The position numbers and the translations under genes are program-made. A DNA stretch of 23,836 nucleotides from the IMG/VR virus record IMGVR_UViG_3300032797_000092, positions 1 to 23,836 of that record, one strand, 5' to 3'. The DNA comes from a virus. This document shows positions 1-6,691 of this stretch, piece after piece. Under the pieces are notes generated by a model that worked only from the letters and a program-made list of their open reading frames with translations, did not search any database and was not told the origin of the DNA. Positions within the stretch are counted from its first letter, which is position 1; each line of letters begins with the position of its first letter.

Positions 1-107
1 GGAGGTGCCCCCCATAGGGGGCTAAGTCCGTAGTTTTGCTTCTCCCAAGGATTATTCCAGGCATTTTGTTGTTGTCGATAATATTCTTCCATTTCTTCTT
101 GTGTCAT
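1..107 (-). CDS. Small hypothetical protein downstream of terL (partial, runs off the left edge)
   Basis: The reading frame opens with ATG at 107-105 on the minus strand and stays open to base 1, giving about 35 codons. It begins MTQEEMEEYYRQQNAWNNPW. The start overlaps the terL stop as ATGA, the usual sign of translational coupling, and a purine-rich stretch (GTAGGAGA) inside the end of terL can serve as ribosome binding site. The visible part is hydrophilic, rich in Glu, Gln, Asn and Trp, with no signal peptide or membrane segment. I do not recognise the family. Its position as the last visible gene of the leftward packaging operon suggests a morphogenesis role, but that is inference only. 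Confidence 0.7.
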   Translation of the reverse strand, partial: MTQEEMEEYYRQQQNAWNNPWEKQNYGLSPLWGAP

Positions 108-1678
108 TTGTCTAAATCTCCTACGTCAAAACTATCTAAATCGTTTAATTTGCTTTGTTTGCGGTATTCCTCGTCTACTTCTTCGTCTGAAGCTGCCCTG
201 CGAAGCCTCCAGTTTTCCATGGCTTGTTCCTTGGGTTTTTGGGCTCCTGGAGGGTAACAGAAGACTTCTCCATAGGCCAGGCAGTCCTTCAGGTCATTGA
301 ATTTGGAATCGGGATGCAGGATAAGTTGTTGCTTTAATTCAACTTGACCACTCTTGAGGAACTTGATGCGGCCAGTCTTTAGCCTAGGAAGGAGCCTATC
401 TACCCTTATGTTTTTGTCCTTGTCTGGACGCATGGGTATAGGATAGATGTGTTTATATCCCCACTTCTCCGCGGTGAGCCTGAGAACATCCCAGAATCCC
501 CTCTGGCAAGCTGCCTCCTCCACCCCCACGGCAATGGGATTCCATTTATCCCTATAGGCAAAAACATCCTTGGCGAAGTCATACCAATCTGCCTTGATTT
601 GGTAGGTATCCAGAATATACCAGGTATCAGAAGGGTCTACCGCAATGACTACCAGGGCACTAAAGCAGTTCCGTTTCTCCTTTCCTATTGCTAGGTCAAT
701 AAGTATAAAGATGTTATAGGGTTGTTGATAGAGGTCCATGTCCTGTAAACTATAGGTGGATTTGAGCATATCTTCCGTAATGGGGTGACGGTCTGGGGGC
801 AAGGGGTTGCAGAGGTATTCCGTAAAGTAGACATATAAGTGGCCACTCTCTGATAGGTCTCTTTTGAGTTCAGCCAAGTCTGCCGCGCTCTTATGCTCCT
901 GCCACAGCGGCACCCCAACGTCTGTCATGGCAGAGAATCGTTGGAAGAAGACATGACTGCGGTTCCGCTGGCGCTCAATCAGGCATTCTGCGGTAACTGG
1001 GGTAGATATCATAATAATCCTGCCGTTCTCATCCAGCGATGGTTCTACCTCTTTTATCAGCCAGCGTTCGTTTTTATCCACGTTATTGGGGTTTTCTGCT
1101 ATCTTCATATCCTCTGGGTCATCAATAACTATCAACTGGGGGCGCTTTTCGAGGTATTTGGAGCCTAAAATGGTCTGCCCGAGGCCCTTTGCTAGCATTT
1201 TGCAGTGGATTTTAGCCTTATCATTGCGTAAAACCAGTTCTTTCTCCCCCCATTTCTCGGATACCAAATCCCCAAAAAACAGACGGAACGTGGAGTTGTT
1301 CTCGCATTCATGCTTTAGGTCTATAAGTCTGTCTGCGGCCCTCTCCTCAACCTGGGAAATAAAGATGATAAAGAGGGTTCCGTCAAAGACGGCGCTATGC
1401 AGCATGAGAAACTCGGCCAGGGTAGTCTTGGCAAAGCCTCGGGGGGCTTCGTATGCCTGTAGTCTATTGGGTAGGGTTCTCCAATTCCTGGCTATTTCGT
1501 AGTGGAAGGCTGGAGATTTCTTGGTAAAATAATGGGGAAAGAAGTATCGACACCAACTGATGGGGTCCATGCTCCATTTTTTGAACAGAAGGGCTATGGC
1601 CTCGTCATCCATCTCCTCTGGAAGCTCAAGGTCAAGCCCAAGGTCGTCAAGATTCTGTCTTGTTGGGTATTTTCTCAC
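104..1678 (-). CDS. terL: Terminase large subunit (ATPase-nuclease packaging motor)
   Basis: This is the ATP-driven motor that pumps DNA through the portal into the prohead and cuts the concatemer. The 524-residue length is normal for the family. The N-terminal ATPase has a Walker A-like APRGFAKTT (about 78-86), a Walker B LIVIDD (about 182-187) and a coupling-type STP (about 225-227). The C-terminal RNase H-like nuclease shows its first Asp in IFILIDLAIG (about residue 328), the acidic pair in VGVEEAA (about 387-388) and a late Asp in NDLKDCLAYG. The start is GTG at 1678: an in-frame TAG lies just upstream and AAGGGG sits six bases before it. It overlaps the end of terS by 32 bases. All key motifs are present. 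Confidence 0.95.
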   Translation of the reverse strand: MRKYPTRQNLDDLGLDLELPEEMDDEAIALLFKKWSMDPISWCRYFFPHYFTKKSPAFHYEIARNWRTLPNRLQAYEAPRGFAKTTLAEFLMLHSAVFDGTLFIIFISQVEERAADRLIDLKHECENNSTFRLFFGDLVSEKWGEKELVLRNDKAKIHCKMLAKGLGQTILGSKYLEKRPQLIVIDDPEDMKIAENPNNVDKNERWLIKEVEPSLDENGRIIMISTPVTAECLIERQRNRSHVFFQRFSAMTDVGVPLWQEHKSAADLAELKRDLSESGHLYVYFTEYLCNPLPPDRHPITEDMLKSTYSLQDMDLYQQPYNIFILIDLAIGKEKRNCFSALVVIAVDPSDTWYILDTYQIKADWYDFAKDVFAYRDKWNPIAVGVEEAACQRGFWDVLRLTAEKWGYKHIYPIPMRPDKDKNIRVDRLLPRLKTGRIKFLKSGQVELKQQLILHPDSKFNDLKDCLAYGEVFCYPPGAQKPKEQAMENWRLRRAASDEEVDEEYRKQSKLNDLDSFDVGDLDK

Positions 1679-2171
1679 TGGTATCCCCTTCTTCTACATA
1701 TATACCCTCTGGATTTGCCTTCAAGCGCCTGATTTCCTGCCTAAGTTCGTCCAATTTCTTCTCTGGAAGGTGAAAAACGAACTCCCTGCGCTCTGTTTTC
1801 TCTATTTTCTGCATGGAAGTTTCTTGAAAATCCTCCACATACTGGAGGAATAACTTGGCTGCTCTCTCGTTTCCCGTTTTGGCCACCTTTACCAGGGAGT
1901 CGATGACATCTGAAGTAAACTGCTTGAAAAAGGTCTTTCTGTATTCCATAACGTCATCCTTGAACTTAGGGTCGCGCTTAATCTGGCACAATCGTTCCTC
2001 GCTGACATCCAAGATGGCGGCAAGTTCCTTCTGACTGGCAGGGTTTCGGACCTTGGTGGGCAGGGCAAGCCAATAAGCCAGGGCCTCCCGAGTTGTCATA
2101 CCCTTAAATTCGTCAGGATTTACTTTTACGGGTTCTGGTTGGGTGGATTCTGTCAGCTTTTTTGGGTCCAT
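1647..2171 (-). CDS. terS: Terminase small subunit (DNA recognition)
   Basis: It probably recognises the packaging site and delivers DNA to the large terminase. With the ATG at 2171 the protein has 174 residues and starts MDPKKLTES. This start has a GGAG eight bases upstream, while a longer in-frame version from 2222 lacks support. Residues about 46-66 (SQKELAAILDVSEERLCQIK) form a clear helix-turn-helix of the type seen in small terminases. A helical, charged middle follows (about 70-120), likely for oligomerisation. It lies directly upstream of terL and overlaps it by 32 bases. The first 59 bases of the gene overlap the end of the preceding small gene. Assignment rests on the HTH and on adjacency to terL. 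Confidence 0.88.
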   Translation of the reverse strand: MDPKKLTESTQPEPVKVNPDEFKGMTTREALAYWLALPTKVRNPASQKELAAILDVSEERLCQIKRDPKFKDDVMEYRKTFFKQFTSDVIDSLVKVAKTGNERAAKLFLQYVEDFQETSMQKIEKTERREFVFHLPEKKLDELRQEIRRLKANPEGIYVEEGDTSEKIPNKTES

Positions 2172-2430
2172 TTCTTGACTCCGTAAGGTAAACAATGCGA
2201 TGCACCATTCCCCTGGGGACAACCATCAGGCCTTGGAACTGCCCATCTATCGAGCATCCCATGGCCAGGAGCAGGCGTTTTTTATTCCAGCCTAGGAGCC
2301 AGCCTACCGATTCTACCACATATGGTATGTCTAACTCAGAGTGTGCCATATCTTGTGAGTGCCAGGAGGTTTCAACGCAGAAATCTTCCCAAATGATCTT
2401 TACTGGACTGAAGTTATGGAACTTGGCCAT
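2113..2430 (-). CDS. Small phage protein of the packaging operon, unknown function
   Basis: The protein has 105 residues, starting MAKFHNFSPVKIIWEDFCVE at 2430, one base after the stop of the gene upstream. A longer frame from 2526 would overlap that gene almost entirely, so the inner ATG is preferred. The shape is familiar from small proteins found beside terminase genes in many phages: an N-terminal V-x-I-x-W-x-D strand, a Trp-containing early segment (ETSWHSQ), a central VGWLLG segment and a late VVPRGMVHRIVYL strand. I cannot name a function. The basic C-terminus (RTRKSKS) may touch nucleic acid. It overlaps terS by 59 bases in another frame, so expression is probably coupled. An AAGAAG purine run precedes the start. 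Confidence 0.75.
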   Translation of the reverse strand: MAKFHNFSPVKIIWEDFCVETSWHSQDMAHSELDIPYVVESVGWLLGWNKKRLLLAMGCSIDGQFQGLMVVPRGMVHRIVYLTESRNGPKKADRIHPTRTRKSKS

Positions 2431-2431
2431 G

Positions 2432-2692
2432 TTATTTCTTCTTGCTTGGTATTTTCGGGAGCGGGGGTGGGGTCCACCCATCATGTGGGGCAAACTGAGC
2501 TGCCAGCTCGGCCATGTAGCGTCCACGGTTGGGATTCCAAACCAAGAAATAGATAAAAAATTGGCTGTCTAGGTGATGTTCTGCCCAGATGGCCCGAACC
2601 GTGGTTATGGTTCCCCTCTTGAGTCCACCATCCTTCTCGTCTACCAAGGGGTTGATAACCTCAACCTCAAAGGCTTCGCATGGTAATAGCAT
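2432..2692 (-). CDS. Hypothetical protein, 86 residues
   Basis: It starts at ATG 2692 with a strong AAGGAG seven bases upstream. The sequence is acidic and beta-prone at first (EAFEVEVINPLVDEKDGG) and has an aromatic run FFIYFLVWNP in the middle. The tail is Pro- and Lys-rich (GWTPPPLPKIPSKKK). The aromatic run is too short and too interrupted by charge to be a convincing membrane segment; a buried beta strand fits better. I do not recognise the family. It lies between two other small genes in the leftward packaging operon with gaps of 10 bases and 1 base, so it is surely co-transcribed with terS and terL. Confidence 0.75.
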   Translation of the reverse strand: MLLPCEAFEVEVINPLVDEKDGGLKRGTITTVRAIWAEHHLDSQFFIYFLVWNPNRGRYMAELAAQFAPHDGWTPPPLPKIPSKKK

Positions 2693-2702
2693 TGTTTTCT
2701 CC

Positions 2703-3020
2703 TTAATATCCCGCCAGATAATCGGATAGCCCCACCATTCCCCTGGTGAGGTAGACCCTCATGCCAATGTTATCTTGCTTCAGAAATCGTTGTAGGGCCT
2801 CGTCATTGTGGGTAAAAAAGGTATCTATCCGTATCTTTCTGAGGATTCTTTGGTCCAGGTCTCGATATGATTCATCCTTGTTTTGAACCCTATGACTGAC
2901 TGAACCATCGGGATTCTTGATGAGCCACCGATTTACTCGGTCACTCCAGGTCACTGTTAAATCAGGGTTTATAAGTCCCAATTCTTTCTTAAACCATGCT
3001 GGGGCTCTTCTTACTGGCAT
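2703..3020 (-). CDS. Hypothetical protein, first gene of the leftward operon
   Basis: A 105-residue soluble protein beginning MPVRRAPAWFKKELGLINPD. Start ATG 3020 has AGGAG seven bases upstream, with the same leader AGGAGAAAACAATG as the next gene. The middle reads like a small alpha/beta fold: LTVTWSDRVNRWLIKNPDG is a likely beta hairpin, then RDLDQRILRKIRIDTFF is a helix. No signal peptide, membrane segment or catalytic motif is visible. Being first in the operon that ends in the terminase genes suggests a virion-assembly or packaging accessory role, but the function is unknown. The gene faces away from the portal operon across the 254-base intergenic region. Confidence 0.75.
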   Translation of the reverse strand: MPVRRAPAWFKKELGLINPDLTVTWSDRVNRWLIKNPDGSVSHRVQNKDESYRDLDQRILRKIRIDTFFTHNDEALQRFLKQDNIGMRVYLTRGMVGLSDYLAGY

Positions 3021-3095
3021 TGTTTTCTCCTACTTAACTAATGTTCATCTTAGTTGTATCATAGAATTACTGGTCATGCAACATTAAAATGATTT

Positions 3096-3133
3096 TTACA
3101 TAGAATTGGAGTTTTCTTAGCAATTCTGTGTAA
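3096..3133. repeat. 13-bp inverted repeat (hairpin) in the divergent region
   Basis: The arms are TTACATAGAATTG (3096-3108) and CAATTCTGTGTAA (3121-3133), separated by 12 bases. Twelve of thirteen positions pair and the remaining one is a G-U wobble. No U-run follows on either strand, so it is not a normal intrinsic terminator. Its near-perfect dyad in the middle of a divergent promoter region fits an operator for a dimeric regulator, or an RNA hairpin. A partial third copy of the arm (ATAGAATT) lies at 3061-3068. Confidence 0.6.
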
Positions 3134-3137
3134 TTAT

Positions 3138-3244
3138 ACCCCCAGGGCTTGTATGGGCATAATATTTCTGCTACTCTATATGGGTGTCATATAAGACCAT
3201 AGGGAGTTGGGAAGGGCGCTAGCTAGCATTGACTCCCTGGGGGT
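3138..3244. repeat. Nested inverted repeats upstream of the head operon
   Basis: Two perfect inverted repeats share bases. ACCCCCAGGG at 3138-3147 pairs with CCCTGGGGGT at 3235-3244 (10 bp, 87 apart). AGGGAGT at 3201-3207 pairs with ACTCCCT at 3232-3238 (7 bp, 24-base loop). Because 3235-3238 is used in both, the two stems exclude each other if transcribed together. Inside the smaller loop lies the palindrome GCTAGCTAGC at 3218-3227. The ribosome binding site of the first head gene follows about 20 bases later. Pairing is directly visible; a switching role is inference. Confidence 0.55.
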
Positions 3245-3274
3245 TGATGACGGGGACCAGGTAAAGGAGCCTCA

Positions 3275-3538
3275 ATGATATACGTTCTAGCATTCTTATT
3301 CGTGGCCCTACTGGTATTTATCTATTTTGAAACAAAGCAATACATAGGTGTTATTCGACATCTTACCAGGGTCATTAGCGACCTCAAGGCATTTTCAATG
3401 GGAAAACCAGAGGAAAAAGACGTGACACCAAATCCCATGAAGCCCCCGAGTGACCCAGACTTTGGACTGGGGGAGGTCCTCGAGGAAGCAGATGAAGCAT
3501 TAAGGGTGAAGGACCAAGAAGAGATATTGAATGTCTGA
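3275..3538 (+). CDS. Small single-pass membrane protein, first gene of the head operon
   Basis: The protein has 87 residues. An N-terminal hydrophobic segment (about residues 2-17, IYVLAFLFVALLVFIYF) is followed by a helical Lys/Arg part and a Pro-rich, acidic tail ending in LEEADEAL and EEILNV. This looks like an N-in or signal-anchor protein with a cytoplasmic or periplasmic charged domain. The start has AAAGGAG nine bases upstream. The last 8 bases overlap the portal start in another frame, so the two are coupled. I do not recognise the family. A spanin or membrane-docking role is possible, but its position before the portal gives no direct clue. Confidence 0.7.
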   Translation: MIYVLAFLFVALLVFIYFETKQYIGVIRHLTRVISDLKAFSMGKPEEKDVTPNPMKPPSDPDFGLGEVLEEADEALRVKDQEEILNV

Positions 3539-5477
3539 AACATACTCCAGTTTCAAGTCTACGGTCATCCAAAGAAGGAAGGACATCTACGACAATCATT
3601 CTGTCCGTAATGTGTATCACCCAGTATGGCACACGGCCATGGCCTTCTTTGAGGGTGAACAGTGGAAAATTTGGAGTAAACTCGATAAAAAATTGAGGGA
3701 TTTCGAGCCATCTTCCCTGACCAGGCGCATGGTGATAAATAAGGTCGAGTCCATTGTCACCACCTTTGTCGCCCATTACATGAAGGAAATGCCAACCTTT
3801 AATGTCAATCCCAACAGCAATACCCCAGATGACCTCAATTCGGCAGACCTATCTCAGAATGTTTTGCAGGTAGAGTATTCCCTGAAACTGGAAGAAATAC
3901 TCGGGGAATATTTCTACTGGAAATATATTATTGGAACTGGCATTAGGGGGCTTTTCTGGAACCCCAAGGCTTCTGGCGAAATCAAGATGCCTGATTATGA
4001 TGCGAATGGACAGGAAGAGGGTTCCCATATTGTCACTGTTCCCGATATAGGACAACTTTACGAGAAGGTTATTAACCCCTTTAATTTTTATCCAGTAGGT
4101 GGAAATACCGTGGATAATTGCACCGAGATCCTCTACGTAGAAGCATTGTCCCTGGAGACCATCAAGGAACAGTTTGAGGTAGATGCCGTAGAGGAAAGCG
4201 TGGATACCCAGTTGACCTCTACTGGATATAAGCGTGATTACCAGGAGGGACACAGGGAGCGCTTTGAGAAACGAGCCAGGGTATTTTACTATTGGAAAAA
4301 GCCTTGCGGTGGTTTCCCCAAGGGTGCCTATGCCGTCATAATCAACGATAAAGTTGTTAAGTATAGGGACAATCCCTATGTTCAATATGGGTTCAATTAC
4401 CCATTCTTCAAGTCTTGCGCTATTCCCGTTCCTGGGCAGTTCTGGGGAAAGAGTCCGGTTGAGCAGATTCGGCGTGTCCAAATTGCCTATAATTATGTTT
4501 ATTCCATCCTGATTCAGACCATGGAAAGGATGGGAAAGCTGAAGTGGTGGCTCGATAGGCGGTCCAATGTGGAGTCCAATGCTATCAACAGTAATCTCGG
4601 GGAATTTGTTTATTACACAGGTGGTCTAAATATTCCAACACCGCAGCAAGCCAACCTCAACCCTGTCCCCTATTACTACTTTCAAATACTGGAATGGTTA
4701 GACAAGGCCTTTGAAGATATTACTGGCTTTCACGAAGTCAAGTCGGCCAGGCTACCCACTGGGGCTAATAATCCCAGTGGTGTGATGGTAAATCTGCTTC
4801 TTGAGCAAGATGAAACTCGTTTGGCCCCAGCCATTAAACAATACCTGACTTCTTTAAAACAAGAAGCCAAGTTATACCTCAAGATGGTTCAGGATCTTTA
4901 CACGGAAGACAGGATTCTCAAGATTTGTGGAGCTGACAAGGAAGCGGAAATCATCGACTTTCATGGGTCCACCATCAGGGACAATAATGATGTCCAAATA
5001 GAACTTGCCCCCCTACTTTCTGAAAGCAGGGCAGCCTGGGAACAGACAGTGTTTAAGGCCCTGGAAATGGGGATTATGGACGGAAGGACGGCCATTCAGA
5101 AATTAAAACTGGAGCATCCCAAGGCCATCCTGGATGAAATTTCTGATGAGCGCCTGGCCCTGCGTGAGAACACGGAGATGCGTCAGGGAAAACAAAGGCA
5201 GCCCCAGGACTGGGAAAATGAGGATGTTCATCTGCATATCCATGAAAACTTCCTGAGGACTGCTACCTATGAAAAATTGCCCGATGACATTAAGCAGATT
5301 TTCCAAAACCATCGGGATGCTACCAGGCAGATTCAGGCCCAGAAGTTCCAGCAACGTCTTGTAGCGCAACAGCAGGCCATGCAAGCCGCTCAGCCTCAAA
5401 TGGGGGCCCAAGGCGGTCAGCAGCCTGGTCAGGGTGGACCCCAGCCTGGTCAAGGGGCACCACAGGGTATGGCATAA
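3531..5477 (+). CDS. Portal protein (head-tail connector ring)
   Basis: It forms the dodecameric ring at one capsid vertex through which DNA is packaged and ejected. The 648-residue length suits portals of short-tailed phages. The N-terminus carries the familiar FFEGEQWKIW segment (about 38-47). The middle has a VINPFNFYPVG segment and the crown/stem-like helix YNYVYSILIQTMERMGKLKW. A late segment ANNPSGVMVNLLLEQDETRL resembles the conserved portal region with SG and acidic residues. From about residue 575 it becomes helical and Gln-rich and ends in Gly-Pro-Gln repeats, like the barrel or flexible tail of P22-type portals. The stop overlaps the next ATG as TAATG. The exact portal subfamily is uncertain. 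Confidence 0.88.
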   Translation: MSETYSSFKSTVIQRRKDIYDNHSVRNVYHPVWHTAMAFFEGEQWKIWSKLDKKLRDFEPSSLTRRMVINKVESIVTTFVAHYMKEMPTFNVNPNSNTPDDLNSADLSQNVLQVEYSLKLEEILGEYFYWKYIIGTGIRGLFWNPKASGEIKMPDYDANGQEEGSHIVTVPDIGQLYEKVINPFNFYPVGGNTVDNCTEILYVEALSLETIKEQFEVDAVEESVDTQLTSTGYKRDYQEGHRERFEKRARVFYYWKKPCGGFPKGAYAVIINDKVVKYRDNPYVQYGFNYPFFKSCAIPVPGQFWGKSPVEQIRRVQIAYNYVYSILIQTMERMGKLKWWLDRRSNVESNAINSNLGEFVYYTGGLNIPTPQQANLNPVPYYYFQILEWLDKAFEDITGFHEVKSARLPTGANNPSGVMVNLLLEQDETRLAPAIKQYLTSLKQEAKLYLKMVQDLYTEDRILKICGADKEAEIIDFHGSTIRDNNDVQIELAPLLSESRAAWEQTVFKALEMGIMDGRTAIQKLKLEHPKAILDEISDERLALRENTEMRQGKQRQPQDWENEDVHLHIHENFLRTATYEKLPDDIKQIFQNHRDATRQIQAQKFQQRLVAQQQAMQAAQPQMGAQGGQQPGQGGPQPGQGAPQGMA

Positions 5478-5818
5478 TGTTTAACGATAAAGAATATCAC
5501 CGGAAAAGTCACCTAGAAAGAAAGGATATCATTATTGCTCATTATGGTGGAAAGTGCCAATGCTGTGGAGAAACCCAGAAAGAATTTTTGAGTGTTGACC
5601 ATATTAACGGTGGCGGAAGGGAACATAAAAAGACATTAGGTTTAACGGGCGATGGTTTTTATCGTTGGATTATAAAAAATAATTTTCCTGATGACCTTCG
5701 GATTCTTTGTTATAACTGCAATTTGTCCATGGGTCATCTCGGTTATTGCCCGCATGAATTAAATACATTGTTTTTTAATCGGGACAACTCGGAAGAGTCA
5801 AGTTCCGAAATTCAATAA
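5477..5818 (+). CDS. HNH endonuclease, free-standing, inserted between portal and scaffold
   Basis: This 113-residue protein shows an HNH nuclease core. The zinc pair C27-x2-C30 is followed by the catalytic strand with D41-H42 (FLSVDHINGGG). A helix with YRWIIKNNFPDDLRILC comes next, then the second zinc pair C78-x2-C81 and an N82 in CYNCN, ending in GHLGYCPH. It probably nicks or cuts DNA in the cytoplasm. Free-standing nucleases of this type often behave as homing endonucleases that spread between related phages. The gene is visibly AT-richer than its neighbours and sits tightly between portal (TAATG overlap) and scaffold (14-base gap), typical of an inserted element. A recombination or packaging role is possible instead. 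Confidence 0.85.
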   Translation: MFNDKEYHRKSHLERKDIIIAHYGGKCQCCGETQKEFLSVDHINGGGREHKKTLGLTGDGFYRWIIKNNFPDDLRILCYNCNLSMGHLGYCPHELNTLFFNRDNSEESSSEIQ

Positions 5819-5832
5819 ATGGAGTATTTTCA

Positions 5833-6618
5833 ATGAAGGACACCGAGGTCAAATCCGACGGCAGCCAGGAAGTAAAGCCTGGCCAAGCCAAAGAAACCCC
5901 AGGTCAAGCCGCGCCTGAGAGTAATCAACCCATTACCGAAGTGGAATTACCCGATGGCACAAAGGTTTCAGTTGAGGAACTGAAAGCTGGCTATCAGAAG
6001 GATGCCGATTATCGGCGCAAGACTGCCGCATTGGCAGCGGAGAGGAGACAACTTGAGGCAGACAGGGCAGCCATGGAACAGGCTGCGCCAAAGCGCAGTT
6101 ATGTCAACCAGGTTGCCGAGGGCGTGGACGAAGAAGAGCCTAATCCTATGCAGATTCTTGCCAATGAAGTCTTGGCTCTGAAAACCGCCTATGCTCGGGA
6201 TTACCTGAATCGAGAAATCGACAAGCGGGTAACCATATATCCCGAAGCGGACCGTAAGGCCGTCTTTGACGCTTGCTGGTCCAATCCTCGGACTAACATA
6301 GACGAGGAAATGGCGCAGAGTCACGAAACCATCACCAAGAAACTGACGGAACGAATGGCCCAGAACAAGTCCCCTCAAACTCTTGAGGAGTTTTTCAAAA
6401 CCCACCCCAAAGAGAAAGAGGACTATGACCGCAAGGTTCTCGATGAGAACTTGCGGAAAAAGGCCATGAAGTCCGAGGAAGCGAAGACCGTTCCCGCTAC
6501 TGGTGGAAGCTCCAGTGCCGAGAGTGTCCATGAGGTGGTTAAGCCCGCGAAGGGTTACTCCGAAATTTCTAAGCGCCTGAAAGAACGGTTGAAAGAAGAA
6601 AACAAAGAGTCCTTCTAA
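5833..6618 (+). CDS. Putative capsid scaffolding protein
   Basis: At 261 residues it is acidic, Lys/Glu/Gln-rich, lacks Cys-rich or hydrophobic core segments and is mostly helical, as scaffolds are. Residues about 36-83 hold VELPDGTKVSVEELKAGYQK followed by a coiled coil (AALAAERRQLEADRAAMEQ). I recall this VEEL-GY-ADY-RKT pattern from phage scaffold-like proteins. The last 20 residues are a charged helix (SEISKRLKERLKEENKES), comparable to the basic coat-binding helix of P22 scaffold. It lies directly upstream of the major capsid gene. GGAG stands nine bases before the ATG. No protease motif is visible, so removal by exit rather than cleavage is more likely. Confidence 0.78.
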   Translation: MKDTEVKSDGSQEVKPGQAKETPGQAAPESNQPITEVELPDGTKVSVEELKAGYQKDADYRRKTAALAAERRQLEADRAAMEQAAPKRSYVNQVAEGVDEEEPNPMQILANEVLALKTAYARDYLNREIDKRVTIYPEADRKAVFDACWSNPRTNIDEEMAQSHETITKKLTERMAQNKSPQTLEEFFKTHPKEKEDYDRKVLDENLRKKAMKSEEAKTVPATGGSSSAESVHEVVKPAKGYSEISKRLKERLKEENKESF

Positions 6619-6638
6619 GCCAGTTTTTAGTCAACTTC

Positions 6639-6674
6639 TTGAAATCTCATTTTTTTTCGATTTCTAATTCTAAT
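6639..6674 (+). promoter_or_regulatory. Candidate sigma70-like promoter of the capsid gene
   Basis: TTGAAA at 6639-6644 and TCTAAT at 6663-6668 each match the bacterial consensus at five of six positions, with an 18-base T-rich spacer. The TCTAAT hexamer is repeated immediately at 6669-6674. The predicted start is around 6675, giving a short leader with GGGAG just before the capsid ATG at 6692. The TTTTTTTCGA sequence occurs twice (6651-6660 and 6674-6683). This is the only large gap in the head operon, which supports a local promoter. Confidence 0.5.
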
Positions 6675-6691
6675 TTTTTTCGAGGGAGAAA

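Larger units (their letters stand above)
3021..3274. promoter_or_regulatory. Divergent intergenic region between packaging and head operons
   Basis: This 254-base stretch has no credible gene and separates the leftward packaging operon from the rightward head operon, so promoters for both should lie here. Rightwards, TATAAG at 3190-3195 resembles a -10 box but has no good -35. Leftwards, TTGCAT and TACAAC spaced 17 bases form only a weak sigma70-like pair. The octamer ATAGAATT occurs at 3061-3068 and 3100-3107 and forms part of the hairpin arm at 3096-3108. Several inverted repeats are listed separately. The region is AT-rich on the left and GC-rich on the right (from about 3201). Promoter positions are uncertain because host and polymerase are unknown. 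Confidence 0.6.

Noticed and set aside
3849-4481. 210-codon open frame on the minus strand inside the portal gene
   Set aside because: It lies wholly antisense to a well-supported portal gene, has no good ribosome binding site or family pattern, and is explained by the codon bias of the sense strand.
5477-5818. HNH gene as part of a self-splicing intron or intein
   Set aside because: The portal reading frame ends normally at 5477 and the scaffold starts normally at 5833; no split gene is visible on either side.
5968-6531. 187-codon minus-strand frame inside the scaffold gene
   Set aside because: Antisense to a coherent helical scaffold protein; the translated sequence has no recognisable domain.
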